This document shows, one piece after another, positions 1 through 6,871 of a DNA stretch of 64,000 nucleotides (position 1 is the first letter of the stretch; every line of letters begins with the position of its first letter). Made by a program: the position numbers and the translations under genes. The DNA comes from JAXDBM01 sp963709485 (lineage in GTDB: Bacteria; Desulfobacterota; Syntrophia; Syntrophales; Fen-1087). The stretch spans positions 558,001 through 622,000 of the forward strand of contig CAVPWE010000005.1 in NCBI GenBank assembly GCA_963709485.1, read 5' to 3'. The notes under the pieces are model-generated. The model was given only the letters and a program-made list of their open reading frames with translations, made no database searches and was not told the origin of the DNA.

Positions 1-467
1 GCCGGGCCCTGGCCGACTACTACGAGGAAGTGGTCCGTCTGACCGGGCAGCCGAAGACCGCCAGCAACTGGGTCATGGGGGAGATCCTGCGCTTCCTCAA
101 CGAGGAGAAAAAGGACATCGCGGCCTGTCCGATCACGCCGCAGGCGCTGGCGGACATGATCCTGCTCATCGAAGCGGGAACCATCAGCGGCAAGATCGCC
201 AAAGAGGTGATCGAGGAGATGTACAAGACCGGCAAGCCGGCAAAGGCCATCATCGAGGAGAAGGGGCTGGTCCAGATCACCGATGAGGCCGCACTGGCCC
301 GAGTGGTATCCGAGGTCATGGCGGCCAACCCCAACCAGCTCTCCCAGTACCGGGGCGGAAAGGAAAAGCTCTTCGGCTATTTCGTCGGCCAGGTGATGAA
401 GGCCACCCAGGGAAAGGCCAACCCGCAGTTGATCAACGACCTTCTAAAAAAAATGCTGGCAGGCTGA
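1..467 (+). CDS. gatB: Aspartyl/glutamyl-tRNA(Asn/Gln) amidotransferase subunit B, C-terminal part
   Basis: This is the 3' end of a gene that begins before the window; the frame is open from base 3. It encodes the C-terminal helical and YqeY-like tail of GatB. With GatA and GatC, GatB amidates Glu-tRNA(Gln) or Asp-tRNA(Asn) in the cytoplasm. Visible landmarks are the stretch ALADYYEEVV with KTASNWVMGE near the left edge, the repeated helical segment with SGKIAKEV, and the family's C-terminal NPQLINDLLKKML. The YqeY-like tail recognises the tRNA elbow in known homologues. The gene ends about 90 bases before mtnA on the same strand. The catalytic cradle lies outside the window, so its integrity cannot be judged. 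Confidence 0.93.
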   Translation, partial: RALADYYEEVVRLTGQPKTASNWVMGEILRFLNEEKKDIAACPITPQALADMILLIEAGTISGKIAKEVIEEMYKTGKPAKAIIEEKGLVQITDEAALARVVSEVMAANPNQLSQYRGGKEKLFGYFVGQVMKATQGKANPQLINDLLKKMLAG

Positions 468-555
468 AGGCCTCGACCGGGATTGACGTTTTTAACGCAG
501 GTCGTTTTCCGAAAACATTCCTCCGGTCATCCGCCGGCAAAAAGACGCGAATCCG

Positions 556-1602
556 ATGGACGAGATCAGAACCCTTTACTGGCAGGACAACACGGTGGTC
601 ATGATCGACCAGAAGGCGCTCCCCCTGATCGAACGAACCATCACCTGCCGGGACTATGCCGATGTCATCACGGCCATCAACGACCTGACCGTCCGCGGCG
701 CCCCGGCCATCGGCGTGGCCGCTGCCATGGGGATCGCCCTCGGCGCGCTCCGAATCGCATCGGTCTCGCCGGACGATTTCCGGTCCGAATTTTACGGCAT
801 CTGCGACCGCTTCGCCCAAACCCGCCCCACGGCCCGCAATCTCTTCTGGGCCATCGAACGGATGAAAAGGCGCTTTGCGGACCTCACGGCCGGACAGGGC
901 GCTCCCATTGATGTCATCCGGGAAGCCCTGGTTGCCGAGGCCGTCAAAATCGGCGAGGAGGATGTCGCAAGCAACCGCCGGATGGGCCACAACGGCAGCA
1001 CCCTGATCAAAGATGGGGATCGCATCCTGACGCACTGCAATGCCGGCGCCCTGGCGACCGCCGGCTATGGAACAGCCCTCGGCGTCATCCGGGCCGCCTG
1101 GGGGAAAGGGAAGAGGCTGCATGTTTACGTGGATGAAACGCGGCCGGTCCTGCAGGGCGCAAGGCTGACCGCCTGGGAGCTGATGAAGGAGGGAATTCCG
1201 GCGACGCTGATCACGGACAGCATGGCCGGCTTTCTCATGCAGCGGGGGAAGGTCGATCTGGTCCTGACCGGGGCGGACCGCATTGCCGCCAACGGCGATA
1301 CGGCGAACAAGATCGGCACCTATTCCCTGGCGGTACTCGCCAGGGAACACAACATCCCCTTTTACATTGCCGCGCCCCGCTCCACCATCGATCTGTCCAT
1401 CCCGTCCGGCGGCGACATTCCCATCGAGGAGCGGAACAGCGATGAAATTACGACCGTCGGCGGTTCCCGCATCGCCCCCGTGAACATGCCGGTCCTGAAC
1501 CCGGCCTTCGACGTCACGCCGCACCGGTACATCACCGCCATCATCACCGAAGCCGGCCTGGTCCGGCCGCCCTTTGCGGTGAATCTTTCTGTGCTTTTCT
1601 GA
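556..1602 (+). CDS. mtnA: S-methyl-5-thioribose-1-phosphate isomerase
   Basis: MtnA converts methylthioribose-1-phosphate to methylthioribulose-1-phosphate in methionine salvage. The 348 residues match the usual family length. Visible motifs are VRGAPAIGVAAAMG near residue 35, the catalytic-cysteine loop THCNAGALATAGYG near residue 160, the ETRPVLQGARLTAWEL segment, and the catalytic-aspartate motif TGADRIAANGDTANKIG near residue 240. The ATG fits the homologous N-terminus (EIRTLYWQDNTVVMIDQ). No other methionine-salvage gene is nearby, so in this organism it could also serve 5-deoxyribose-phosphate disposal; that is inference. A second, more divergent family member lies at 32.4-33.4 kb. Assignment to the family is firm, substrate less so. 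Confidence 0.93.
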   Translation: MDEIRTLYWQDNTVVMIDQKALPLIERTITCRDYADVITAINDLTVRGAPAIGVAAAMGIALGALRIASVSPDDFRSEFYGICDRFAQTRPTARNLFWAIERMKRRFADLTAGQGAPIDVIREALVAEAVKIGEEDVASNRRMGHNGSTLIKDGDRILTHCNAGALATAGYGTALGVIRAAWGKGKRLHVYVDETRPVLQGARLTAWELMKEGIPATLITDSMAGFLMQRGKVDLVLTGADRIAANGDTANKIGTYSLAVLAREHNIPFYIAAPRSTIDLSIPSGGDIPIEERNSDEITTVGGSRIAPVNMPVLNPAFDVTPHRYITAIITEAGLVRPPFAVNLSVLF

Positions 1603-1622
1603 ACATCCGCCGCGGGAACGGA

Positions 1623-1901
1623 TCACCCATCATGATTCACCGGAGGAACTTCCGTCCTTCTCCCCCCAGTCGCACAGCCCAAGGACATCTTGATTTCATT
1701 GATACTTTGCAGGATCCTCTCGTTGGAAACGCTGTTCCGGTAGGCCTGCAGGATCAGTTTGACCGATACGAGGAATACACCCGCTTCGAGGAAAAGATCG
1801 TGCGTCAGACCCTTGGTAAACAGGGCTGCGATAAACAGCACCAACGTGATTGCCATGACGGCAAGGGAACCGCGATCGATATAACGATTCATCGGAAACA
1901 T
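1623..1901 (-). CDS. Small two-helix membrane protein
   Basis: A 92-residue protein I do not recognise. The ATG chosen has a GGAGG four to five bases upstream; the frame stays open about 30 bases further. It has two hydrophobic segments (about residues 10-30 around LAVMAITLVLFIAALF, and 36-54 around LFLEAGVFLVSVKLIL) and then a charged tail with NERILQSINEIKMSLG. It is convergent with mtnA, with about 20 bases between stops. It is probably a small inner-membrane protein. No function can be assigned. Confidence 0.6.
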   Translation of the reverse strand: MFPMNRYIDRGSLAVMAITLVLFIAALFTKGLTHDLFLEAGVFLVSVKLILQAYRNSVSNERILQSINEIKMSLGCATGGRRTEVPPVNHDG

Positions 1902-1991
1902 AACGCCTCCTGGCCGGATTTCCATAATCACAATGGCTCGGCTTGATTCCCCGCGAAGGCCACGCCCGGGGAGGACGAGACGATCGGCCTA

Positions 1992-2477
1992 TCAGCTCTC
2001 AACGATCGAGACGCGCACCATCCGGTCGCCCTGCTGAATGGCATCGACCACGTCAAGCCCCTGGACAACCTTTCCGAAGACGGTGTGCTTTCCGTTCAGG
2101 TGAGGCTGCGGCGCATGGGTGATGAAAAACTGGCTCCCGTTCGTTCCCGGCCCGGCATTGGCCATGGACATGACGCCCCGTTCATGTTTGAGAGGGTTTC
2201 CCCCCACTTCGTCCTCAAACTGGTATCCGGGCCCGCCCCGGCCCGTTCCTGTCGGGTCGCCCCCCTGGATGACAAAATCACGGATCACCCGGTGAAAGGT
2301 CACGCCGTCATAGAAGCCCTCTCGGGATAGAAAGACAAAGTTGTTGACGGTCTTGGGAGCGTACTGCGGATAGAACTCCAGTTCAATGTCCCCCCGGTTG
2401 GTTTCAATCCGGACACGGTACGCCTTTTTCGGATCGATCTGCATTTCCGGCGGACGATCCCATTGTTTTCCGGTCAT
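1992..2477 (-). CDS. Cyclophilin-type peptidyl-prolyl cis-trans isomerase
   Basis: The 161-residue protein is a single cyclophilin domain that catalyses proline isomerisation during protein folding. Family motifs are clear: VNNFVFLSREGFYDGVTFHRVI with the catalytic Arg in FHRV, DFVIQGGDPTGTGRGGPGY, MSMANAGPGTNGSQFFIT and LNGKHTVFGKV. No signal peptide is visible, so it should be cytoplasmic like PpiB. The ATG at MTGKQW is preceded by GGGAGG seven bases upstream; a longer reading frame exists but lacks such a site. It follows the flavin reductase gene on the same strand after about 40 bases and may be co-transcribed with it. Confidence 0.93.
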   Translation of the reverse strand: MTGKQWDRPPEMQIDPKKAYRVRIETNRGDIELEFYPQYAPKTVNNFVFLSREGFYDGVTFHRVIRDFVIQGGDPTGTGRGGPGYQFEDEVGGNPLKHERGVMSMANAGPGTNGSQFFITHAPQPHLNGKHTVFGKVVQGLDVVDAIQQGDRMVRVSIVES

Positions 2478-2519
2478 TTTATTGCCTCCCGTTTTCTGTA
2501 TTTCCATTGTTGTTGTTGT

Positions 2520-3086
2520 TTACCGCTTCTCTTTTTGCAGCGCGGCGCCGATGCGCCATGCCCTGCCGACATGATCTCCCACGCCCCAGTAATGATTATC
2601 GGGCATGGTCAGGGTGAAGGGGTTGATCTTCTTGATGTCCGGCTTTCCGTCGGTTATGCACGCCTCCTCGCAATAGGCGTCCACGATCTCGCCGATAAAA
2701 AGCGTGTTCGTCGGCAATTTCAAGGTTTCACAAAGCCGGCAGGCCATCGAGACGGGACATTCGGCGATCAGGGGGGCTCCCGGCAAAGATCCGTAAAACA
2801 CATTGAAAATGGATGATTTGTCAACCTTCGCGCCAGAAAAAAGACCGCAATAGTCCGTTCTTTCCGCCAGCGAAATGTCGGGGATGTTGATGCTGAAAGC
2901 GTTGTTGGCGTGAATCCCCTTGTTCGTCCAATGCGCACCCAGGGAGATGGCGATCATCGGCGGCTGATAATTCACGCGGCTCACCCAGCCGACGGCCATG
3001 AAGTTCGGTTTTTCGTTCACGATGCTGCCGGCCAGGACCATCGGCATCGGATACAGAAAGGCGTTGTTGCCGATTTTTTGTTTCAT
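2520..3086 (-). CDS. Flavin reductase family protein (FMN-binding split barrel)
   Basis: The 188-residue protein belongs to the flavin reductase-like / FMN-binding split-barrel family, whose members bind FMN and reduce it or pass electrons to partners. Supporting features are the N-terminal pattern PMPMVLAGSIVNEKPNFMAVGWVSRVN, MIAISLGAHWTNKGI, a mid-region with FNVFYGSLPGAPLI, and a C-terminal WGVGDHVGRAW. The substrate is unknown; similar proteins are common in strict anaerobes. The chosen ATG has an AAAGGAG box five to six bases upstream, and a 7-bp hairpin sits immediately 5' of that box. Upstream on the same strand lies the DUF3795-like gene. Confidence 0.85.
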   Translation of the reverse strand: MKQKIGNNAFLYPMPMVLAGSIVNEKPNFMAVGWVSRVNYQPPMIAISLGAHWTNKGIHANNAFSINIPDISLAERTDYCGLFSGAKVDKSSIFNVFYGSLPGAPLIAECPVSMACRLCETLKLPTNTLFIGEIVDAYCEEACITDGKPDIKKINPFTLTMPDNHYWGVGDHVGRAWRIGAALQKEKR

Positions 3087-3102
3087 TTGCAGCTCCTTTT
3101 CT

Positions 3103-3120
3103 TGACGGGTCCTCCCGTCA
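3103..3120 (-). promoter_or_regulatory. Short hairpin directly upstream of a ribosome binding site
   Basis: A perfect 7-bp stem (TGACGGG/CCCGTCA) with a 4-base loop lies in the leader of the flavin reductase gene, ending a few bases before its AAAGGAG box. No T-run follows, so it is not an intrinsic terminator. It could stabilise the mRNA 5' end after processing or modulate translation. The structure is visible; the role is inference. Confidence 0.35.
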
Positions 3121-3159
3121 GTGGCGCATTCACCGGCGGCGCGGCCGGAACCCTGAAAC

Positions 3160-3681
3160 CTACAGCGATCCGTCCAGCAAGTCCGATGTCGGTTGATTGC
3201 AGCTCCGGCAGCGCTGGGCTCCCCGGAAAAGGGGCTTGCCGCAGGAAGGGCAATGATAGCGCTCGCACTCCGACCGCGCCCATGCCAAGCTGCCCGCCTG
3301 ATCGCCCAGCTCGGCAACTTTGGCGCGCCACAGGGGGATCGCCCGCTTCATGACCCGCACGCCGGTGGGCAGGATGAAGTTATCGATCCGATCACAGGGC
3401 CACTGATCGCACTGGTGGCAGGAATAAAACCCCTTGGCCTGCACACAACTCCGGATCGTGCAGATTTTACAGTAGCTGTAAAGCTTTTTCCCGGGATCGG
3501 ACTGCATGCACCCGTCGCACTCCGTTTCTTCGGGTTTCGTGCCGTAGAGATTGCCCAGAACGGCCTTGAACTTTTCATTGCCGTCCCGCTTCGCCAGATA
3601 AACCCCGCAGGCGCCGCAATAGAGCCCGCAGGGCGCCATCAGGTCGCTGTTTCCAATTTCCCGCTCGGTCCAGCCTTCCAT
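3160..3681 (-). CDS. DUF3795-like cysteine-rich protein with C-terminal zinc ribbon
   Basis: A 173-residue cytoplasmic protein with many cysteines. The N-terminal half carries APCGLYCGACGVYLA, CDGCMQSDPGKKLYSYCKICTIRSC and FYSCHQCDQWPC. This is the pattern of DUF3795 proteins, which are suspected metal-binding proteins of unknown role. The C-terminus adds a zinc ribbon (YHCPSCGKPLFRGAQRCRSCNQP). The start is fixed by AAGGAGG seven bases before the ATG. It sits one base downstream of the cupin gene, so the two are probably one transcript with the flavin reductase. The function is unknown. Confidence 0.8.
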   Translation of the reverse strand: MEGWTEREIGNSDLMAPCGLYCGACGVYLAKRDGNEKFKAVLGNLYGTKPEETECDGCMQSDPGKKLYSYCKICTIRSCVQAKGFYSCHQCDQWPCDRIDNFILPTGVRVMKRAIPLWRAKVAELGDQAGSLAWARSECERYHCPSCGKPLFRGAQRCRSCNQPTSDLLDGSL

Positions 3682-3682
3682 T

Positions 3683-4066
3683 TCATGCCTCCTTGAATGT
3701 GTGATTTACAGCGCCGCGAGCGATCGGCCGGTAGCGTTCCGGTTCGTTGAAAAAAGCCACCTGGGCGAAGCCGGCATAGACCTTTCCGGAATGCCGGGCA
3801 CCGCCGGGAATGTAGTAACGGTCTCCCTTGAGATAGGTCCGCTTTTCGCCGTCAATGACCAGATCGATCCTGCCTTCAAGCACGATTCCCATCTGGGCGG
3901 CATGGGCATGTTCCGGCATGTCGTCGTCTTCGCCGAACTGCATGAAAAGGATCTGATGCGTATCCGCCTGGGAAAGGTAGGCCCGGACACCCCGCAGGGG
4001 CAGGGCCGCTTCTGGCAGCTGCCGGATGGGATCGGGAAATATCTCCGCCATGGTAATGTCTTCCAT
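3683..4066 (-). CDS. Cupin-domain protein
   Basis: A 127-residue single-domain cupin. Motif 1 is visible as PEHAHAAQMGIVLEGRIDL and motif 2 as GDRYYIPGGARHSGKV. Together they supply the His/Gln/His metal-ligand set typical of small cupins. There is no fused DNA-binding domain, so it may be a sugar- or metabolite-binding enzyme or a sensor; the substrate cannot be read from sequence. It is the first gene of a minus-strand group (cupin, DUF3795, flavin reductase, cyclophilin) and is divergent from the deacylase gene to the right. Confidence 0.82.
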   Translation of the reverse strand: MEDITMAEIFPDPIRQLPEAALPLRGVRAYLSQADTHQILFMQFGEDDDMPEHAHAAQMGIVLEGRIDLVIDGEKRTYLKGDRYYIPGGARHSGKVYAGFAQVAFFNEPERYRPIARGAVNHTFKEA

Positions 4067-4246
4067 TAATTGTACCTCTATACCTCTGGACCTTTCCTTT
4101 TTTTACTTGTTAATGGGATTGTGTGCATTCGTCAAGACTGAAAATGACCGCAAGGCTTGACGCCAAATGGAAATCTTTACTTTTCCTTCAAAATCGGTTA
4201 TTTATCAGCACACAACACGAATGACAGGCCGTAAGAGAGGGTTGCT

Positions 4247-4729
4247 ATGGCCAGGGATAAAATTCCCGTCACGCCGGCGATGCTCGCCCTGAAAAAACAT
4301 AAAGTGGATTTCATTCCGCGGTCCTATAAATATGAGGAGCACGGAGGCACGCGCGTCTCGGCAAGAGAACTGGGCGTTCCGGAACATGAGGTGATCAAGA
4401 CGCTGGTCCTGGAGGACGAAGGCAAATCGCCGCTCATCATCCTGATGCACGGTGACAAGGAAGTGTCGACCAAGGCCCTGGCCAGAATCCTGGGGGTGAA
4501 GTCCGTCCGCCCCTGCGATCCGAAAACCGCGGAAAGGCACACAGGCTACAAGGTTGGTGGGACGTCCCCCTTCGGTATGAAAAAGCCGCTCCCCGTTTAC
4601 ATGGAAGAAACCATCCCCCACCTGCCCCGCATCCTGATCAATGCCGGCAGCCGGGGGTTACTGGCGGAAATGCCGCCATCCGAACTCATACGGGTGCTGC
4701 AACCGGCGCCTGTCCGGGTGGCAATCTGA
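4247..4729 (+). CDS. ybaK: Cys-tRNA(Pro)/Cys-tRNA(Cys) deacylase-like protein (YbaK/EbsC)
   Basis: The 160-residue protein is a complete YbaK-type editing domain. Such free-standing domains hydrolyse Cys mis-attached to tRNA(Pro). Diagnostic segments are TPAMLALKKHKVDFIPRSYKYEEHGG at the N-terminus, the conserved lysine region HEVIKTLVLEDE, VSTKALARILGVKSVRPCDPKTAERHTGYKVGGTSPFG, and the terminal NAGSRGLLAEM. The conserved GGTSPFG loop forms part of the active site in relatives. It is transcribed alone, divergent from the cupin gene across about 180 bases and about 100 bases before the thioredoxin gene. Confidence 0.9.
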   Translation: MARDKIPVTPAMLALKKHKVDFIPRSYKYEEHGGTRVSARELGVPEHEVIKTLVLEDEGKSPLIILMHGDKEVSTKALARILGVKSVRPCDPKTAERHTGYKVGGTSPFGMKKPLPVYMEETIPHLPRILINAGSRGLLAEMPPSELIRVLQPAPVRVAI

Positions 4730-4833
4730 CAAAAACCGGTCCGTCTCCTTGACGGATCGACAAATCATCGCTATATTCTACACATTACTGTTTCAGACGG
4801 GTCCGGTGATCGTGGCCCGCAAAAGATGATGAC

Positions 4834-5394
4834 ATGACTGCCGAGCAAATCGTTGTCCGCTGCCTCCACTGTGGAACGAAGAATCGCATTCCCAGGCAGC
4901 GGCTGCATGACAAGCCTGCCTGCGGCCATTGCAAGGCTCCCCTGGATGAAATGATCATCCGCTGCCTCAACTGCGGCGCCAAGAACCGCATGCCGGAGGA
5001 CCGGATCCATGATCGGCCGAAATGCGGCAAGTGCGGTATTCCGCTCGTGGTCAAAAACGGTCAGGAACGCCCCGTGGATGTGACGGACGCCACCTTCTCC
5101 AAGGAAGTGATTGCATCGTCCGGCTCCGTCCTGGTGGACTGCTGGGCACCCTGGTGCGCCCCCTGCCGGACGGTTGCCCCCATTCTCGATGAACTTGCCG
5201 ATAAATATGCCGGCGGCGTGAAAATCGCCAAGCTCAATATCGATGAAAATCCGATGATCACCTCGCAATACACGATTCAAAGCATCCCCACCATGCTGCT
5301 GTTCAAGGACGGCAAACTGGTCAACCGGCTGGTCGGCGCCCTTCCCAAGGAAGAAATCGAAAGGCACCTGCTGGCGATTATGAAAACAAACTGA
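4834..5394 (+). CDS. Thioredoxin with duplicated N-terminal zinc ribbon (thioredoxin-2 type)
   Basis: The protein reduces disulfides in the cytoplasm through the active site WCAPC at about residue 105. The C-terminal 110 residues form an ordinary thioredoxin fold, with the cis-proline in SIPTMLLF. The N-terminus resembles E. coli thioredoxin 2 but is doubled: RCLHCGTKNRIP...CGHC and RCLNCGAKNRMP...CGKC are two near-identical CxxC/CxxC ribbons. Standard TrxC has one, so 186 residues is longer than the usual 140-150. It is followed at once by two more small cysteine-rich genes and a NUDIX gene on the same strand, which suggests a redox or metal-stress operon. Confidence 0.92.
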   Translation: MTAEQIVVRCLHCGTKNRIPRQRLHDKPACGHCKAPLDEMIIRCLNCGAKNRMPEDRIHDRPKCGKCGIPLVVKNGQERPVDVTDATFSKEVIASSGSVLVDCWAPWCAPCRTVAPILDELADKYAGGVKIAKLNIDENPMITSQYTIQSIPTMLLFKDGKLVNRLVGALPKEEIERHLLAIMKTN

Positions 5395-5397
5395 ACC

Positions 5398-5574
5398 ATG
5401 CCCATGTCGACAGACGCGCTTCAGAGCCACCCGGAAGGGAATCCCGACATCGATTTCGATAACTGCAAGGGCCAATGCGGCTATACCCGGTGGTGTAAAG
5501 CCTGCATGGAAGAAAGAAAACAAAAATCCCGGCATAACGGGACAAAGGAAGACAGCGATGGCAACGGACAATAA
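5398..5574 (+). CDS. Small four-cysteine protein
   Basis: A 58-residue reading frame begins three bases after the thioredoxin stop and overlaps the start of the next gene by 17 bases. It contains the four-cysteine motif CKGQCGYTRWCKAC followed by a charged tail. The spacing, strand and cysteine motif support a real gene that binds a metal or Fe-S cluster. I do not recognise a family. It has no strong ribosome binding site, so translation may be coupled to the thioredoxin gene. Confidence 0.5.
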   Translation: MPMSTDALQSHPEGNPDIDFDNCKGQCGYTRWCKACMEERKQKSRHNGTKEDSDGNGQ

Positions 5575-5743
5575 TCCCGAAACAACAGAGACGTACTGGA
5601 AGTGCAGCAACTGCGGCAACACGGTGCAGGTGCTGGCGCCCCCCCAAACCTGCCCGGCCTGTTCGCAGAAATGCCCGTTCCTGAACGTGACCTGCTATCA
5701 GCCGGAATGCGGTTTCACCGGCATCGATCCCCGCCTAAAGTGA
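5558..5743 (+). CDS. Rubredoxin-like / zinc-ribbon small protein
   Basis: A 61-residue protein with eight cysteines. The front half has a rubredoxin-type knuckle pair (WKCSNCGNT and TCPACSQKC). It is followed by the conserved-looking tail FLNVTCYQPECGFTG. The CYxPECG ending also recalls the small HiPIP-like beta subunits of benzylsuccinate-synthase-type glycyl radical enzymes. That resemblance is from memory and there is no such enzyme in the window. It probably binds Fe or Zn and carries electrons. The next gene begins inside its stop codon (GTGA). Confidence 0.75.
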   Translation: MATDNNPETTETYWKCSNCGNTVQVLAPPQTCPACSQKCPFLNVTCYQPECGFTGIDPRLK

Positions 5744-6291
5744 CACGGAAGCGCCGCAAGGATGACGGGCAATTGATGTACCGTTGTCGCGTATTCGACG
5801 TATTGGAGGGGGAGTTTTCCCTGCCCGACGGCCGGAACGTCCGCCAGAGCTGGATCGATCACAAACCCTGCATTGCTGTCGTCCCCCTGACTTCCGAAGG
5901 CAGGCTGCTCCTGATCCGGCAGTACCGTCACGCCACCGGACAGATCCTGACGGAGATTCCTGCCGGTGCAATGGACCGGGGCACGGAATCGGTGGAGGAC
6001 TGCGTTCAGCGGGAACTGGCTGAAGAAACGGGCTTCCAGGCCCAAAGGCTGGTCAAGCTTTTTGAGGGTTATCTGATCCCCGGATACGGCAACGAGTACA
6101 TGTATTTTTTCCTGGCCCTCGATCTTTTTCCCCTCCCCCTTCCCGCCGACGAGGATGAGTTTATCGAAACCATAACCGTCTCGTTTGACGAGGCCCGGGA
6201 AATGATGCAGGCTGCCCGAATTATCGATATTAAAACGGCGCTGGGGATCGTGTTGGCCGAATCCTGGCTGAAAAGGAACAGTTCTCCATAA
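5740..6291 (+). CDS. NUDIX hydrolase, ADP-ribose pyrophosphatase type
   Basis: The 183-residue protein has the NUDIX box in the form GAMDRGTESVEDCVQRELAEETGF, with the metal-binding REL..EETG core intact. The pattern of LTEIPAGAMD before the box and GYLIPGYGNEYMYFFLA after it matches NudF-like ADP-ribose pyrophosphatases, which hydrolyse ADP-ribose to AMP and ribose-5-phosphate. The GTG start chosen overlaps the previous stop and gives the N-terminal extension seen in relatives before the KVFDV-type strand. An ATG 36 bases later is the alternative. It ends the thioredoxin gene group. Confidence 0.88.
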   Translation: MTRKRRKDDGQLMYRCRVFDVLEGEFSLPDGRNVRQSWIDHKPCIAVVPLTSEGRLLLIRQYRHATGQILTEIPAGAMDRGTESVEDCVQRELAEETGFQAQRLVKLFEGYLIPGYGNEYMYFFLALDLFPLPLPADEDEFIETITVSFDEAREMMQAARIIDIKTALGIVLAESWLKRNSSP

Positions 6292-6325
6292 GGAAGTCGG
6301 AAACTGAAGACCGCTTTTCAGCTTT

Positions 6326-6871
6326 TCAGCGGAGCATCTTTTCCCGCCTGTCCAGTTGAACTTCCAGTTTTTTCAGCAGCTCCATATCCTGTTTCAGCTT
6401 CTCATTTTCCTGAAGCAGTAAAGCGTGTTCGGCCCGGAAACGGTCGTTCAGCGCCTGGATTTCCCGGTTCAATTGCTCGTTCTCGCTTTTCATCTGATCC
6501 ATTTCAGACTGAAGACCGGTACGGGCGGATTGCAGTTCATCCAGAAGACGGAGAAACGTCTCCGCCAGGAAACGCCATCGGCTTTGCGGATAGCGGTTGA
6601 CCAGGTTCTCGAAGGACACCCTCGCCTTCTCATAATCTGCCGGCCTTTCCGGTGCACCCAGCCAGGAAATCCCTTCATTCAACAGGACGGCATCGGCCGA
6701 TGCTCTGTTGAAAAGCGACGGTTTTTCCATCGGGACCGCGCCCGGACCCGCTCCCTGCGCCGGCTTCATGGCGGATGGAGACGCGCAGGCCCCAAGCATG
6801 GCGATGAACAGGCATATCCGGAAAAGCCGGACCATTCTCAAGACATTTTCTTCCCTATTCAACATGCTCAC
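6326..6871 (-). CDS. Putative coiled-coil lipoprotein
   Basis: The protein has a signal sequence LFRICLFIAMLGAC with a lipobox (LGAC), so it should be lipid-anchored in the envelope. The middle contains a TPR-like segment (ADYEKARVSFENLVNRYPQSRW, then FLAETFLRLLDELQ). The C-terminal 80 residues are a strong coiled coil rich in E, Q, L and K. GTG at the listed end overlaps the stop of the GGDEF gene by four bases; ATG codons 6 and 36 bases further in are alternatives, and the last gives the most typical signal peptide. This layout resembles QseG/YfhG-like accessory lipoproteins encoded beside sensor genes. The exact function is unknown. Confidence 0.75.
   Translation of the reverse strand: MSMLNREENVLRMVRLFRICLFIAMLGACASPSAMKPAQGAGPGAVPMEKPSLFNRASADAVLLNEGISWLGAPERPADYEKARVSFENLVNRYPQSRWRFLAETFLRLLDELQSARTGLQSEMDQMKSENEQLNREIQALNDRFRAEHALLLQENEKLKQDMELLKKLEVQLDRREKMLR

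Noticed and set aside
433..1626. 397-codon open frame antisense to mtnA
   Set aside because: It mirrors a clear mtnA gene, has low-complexity Arg/Gly-rich composition and no recognisable motif; GC-rich codon use opens antisense frames.
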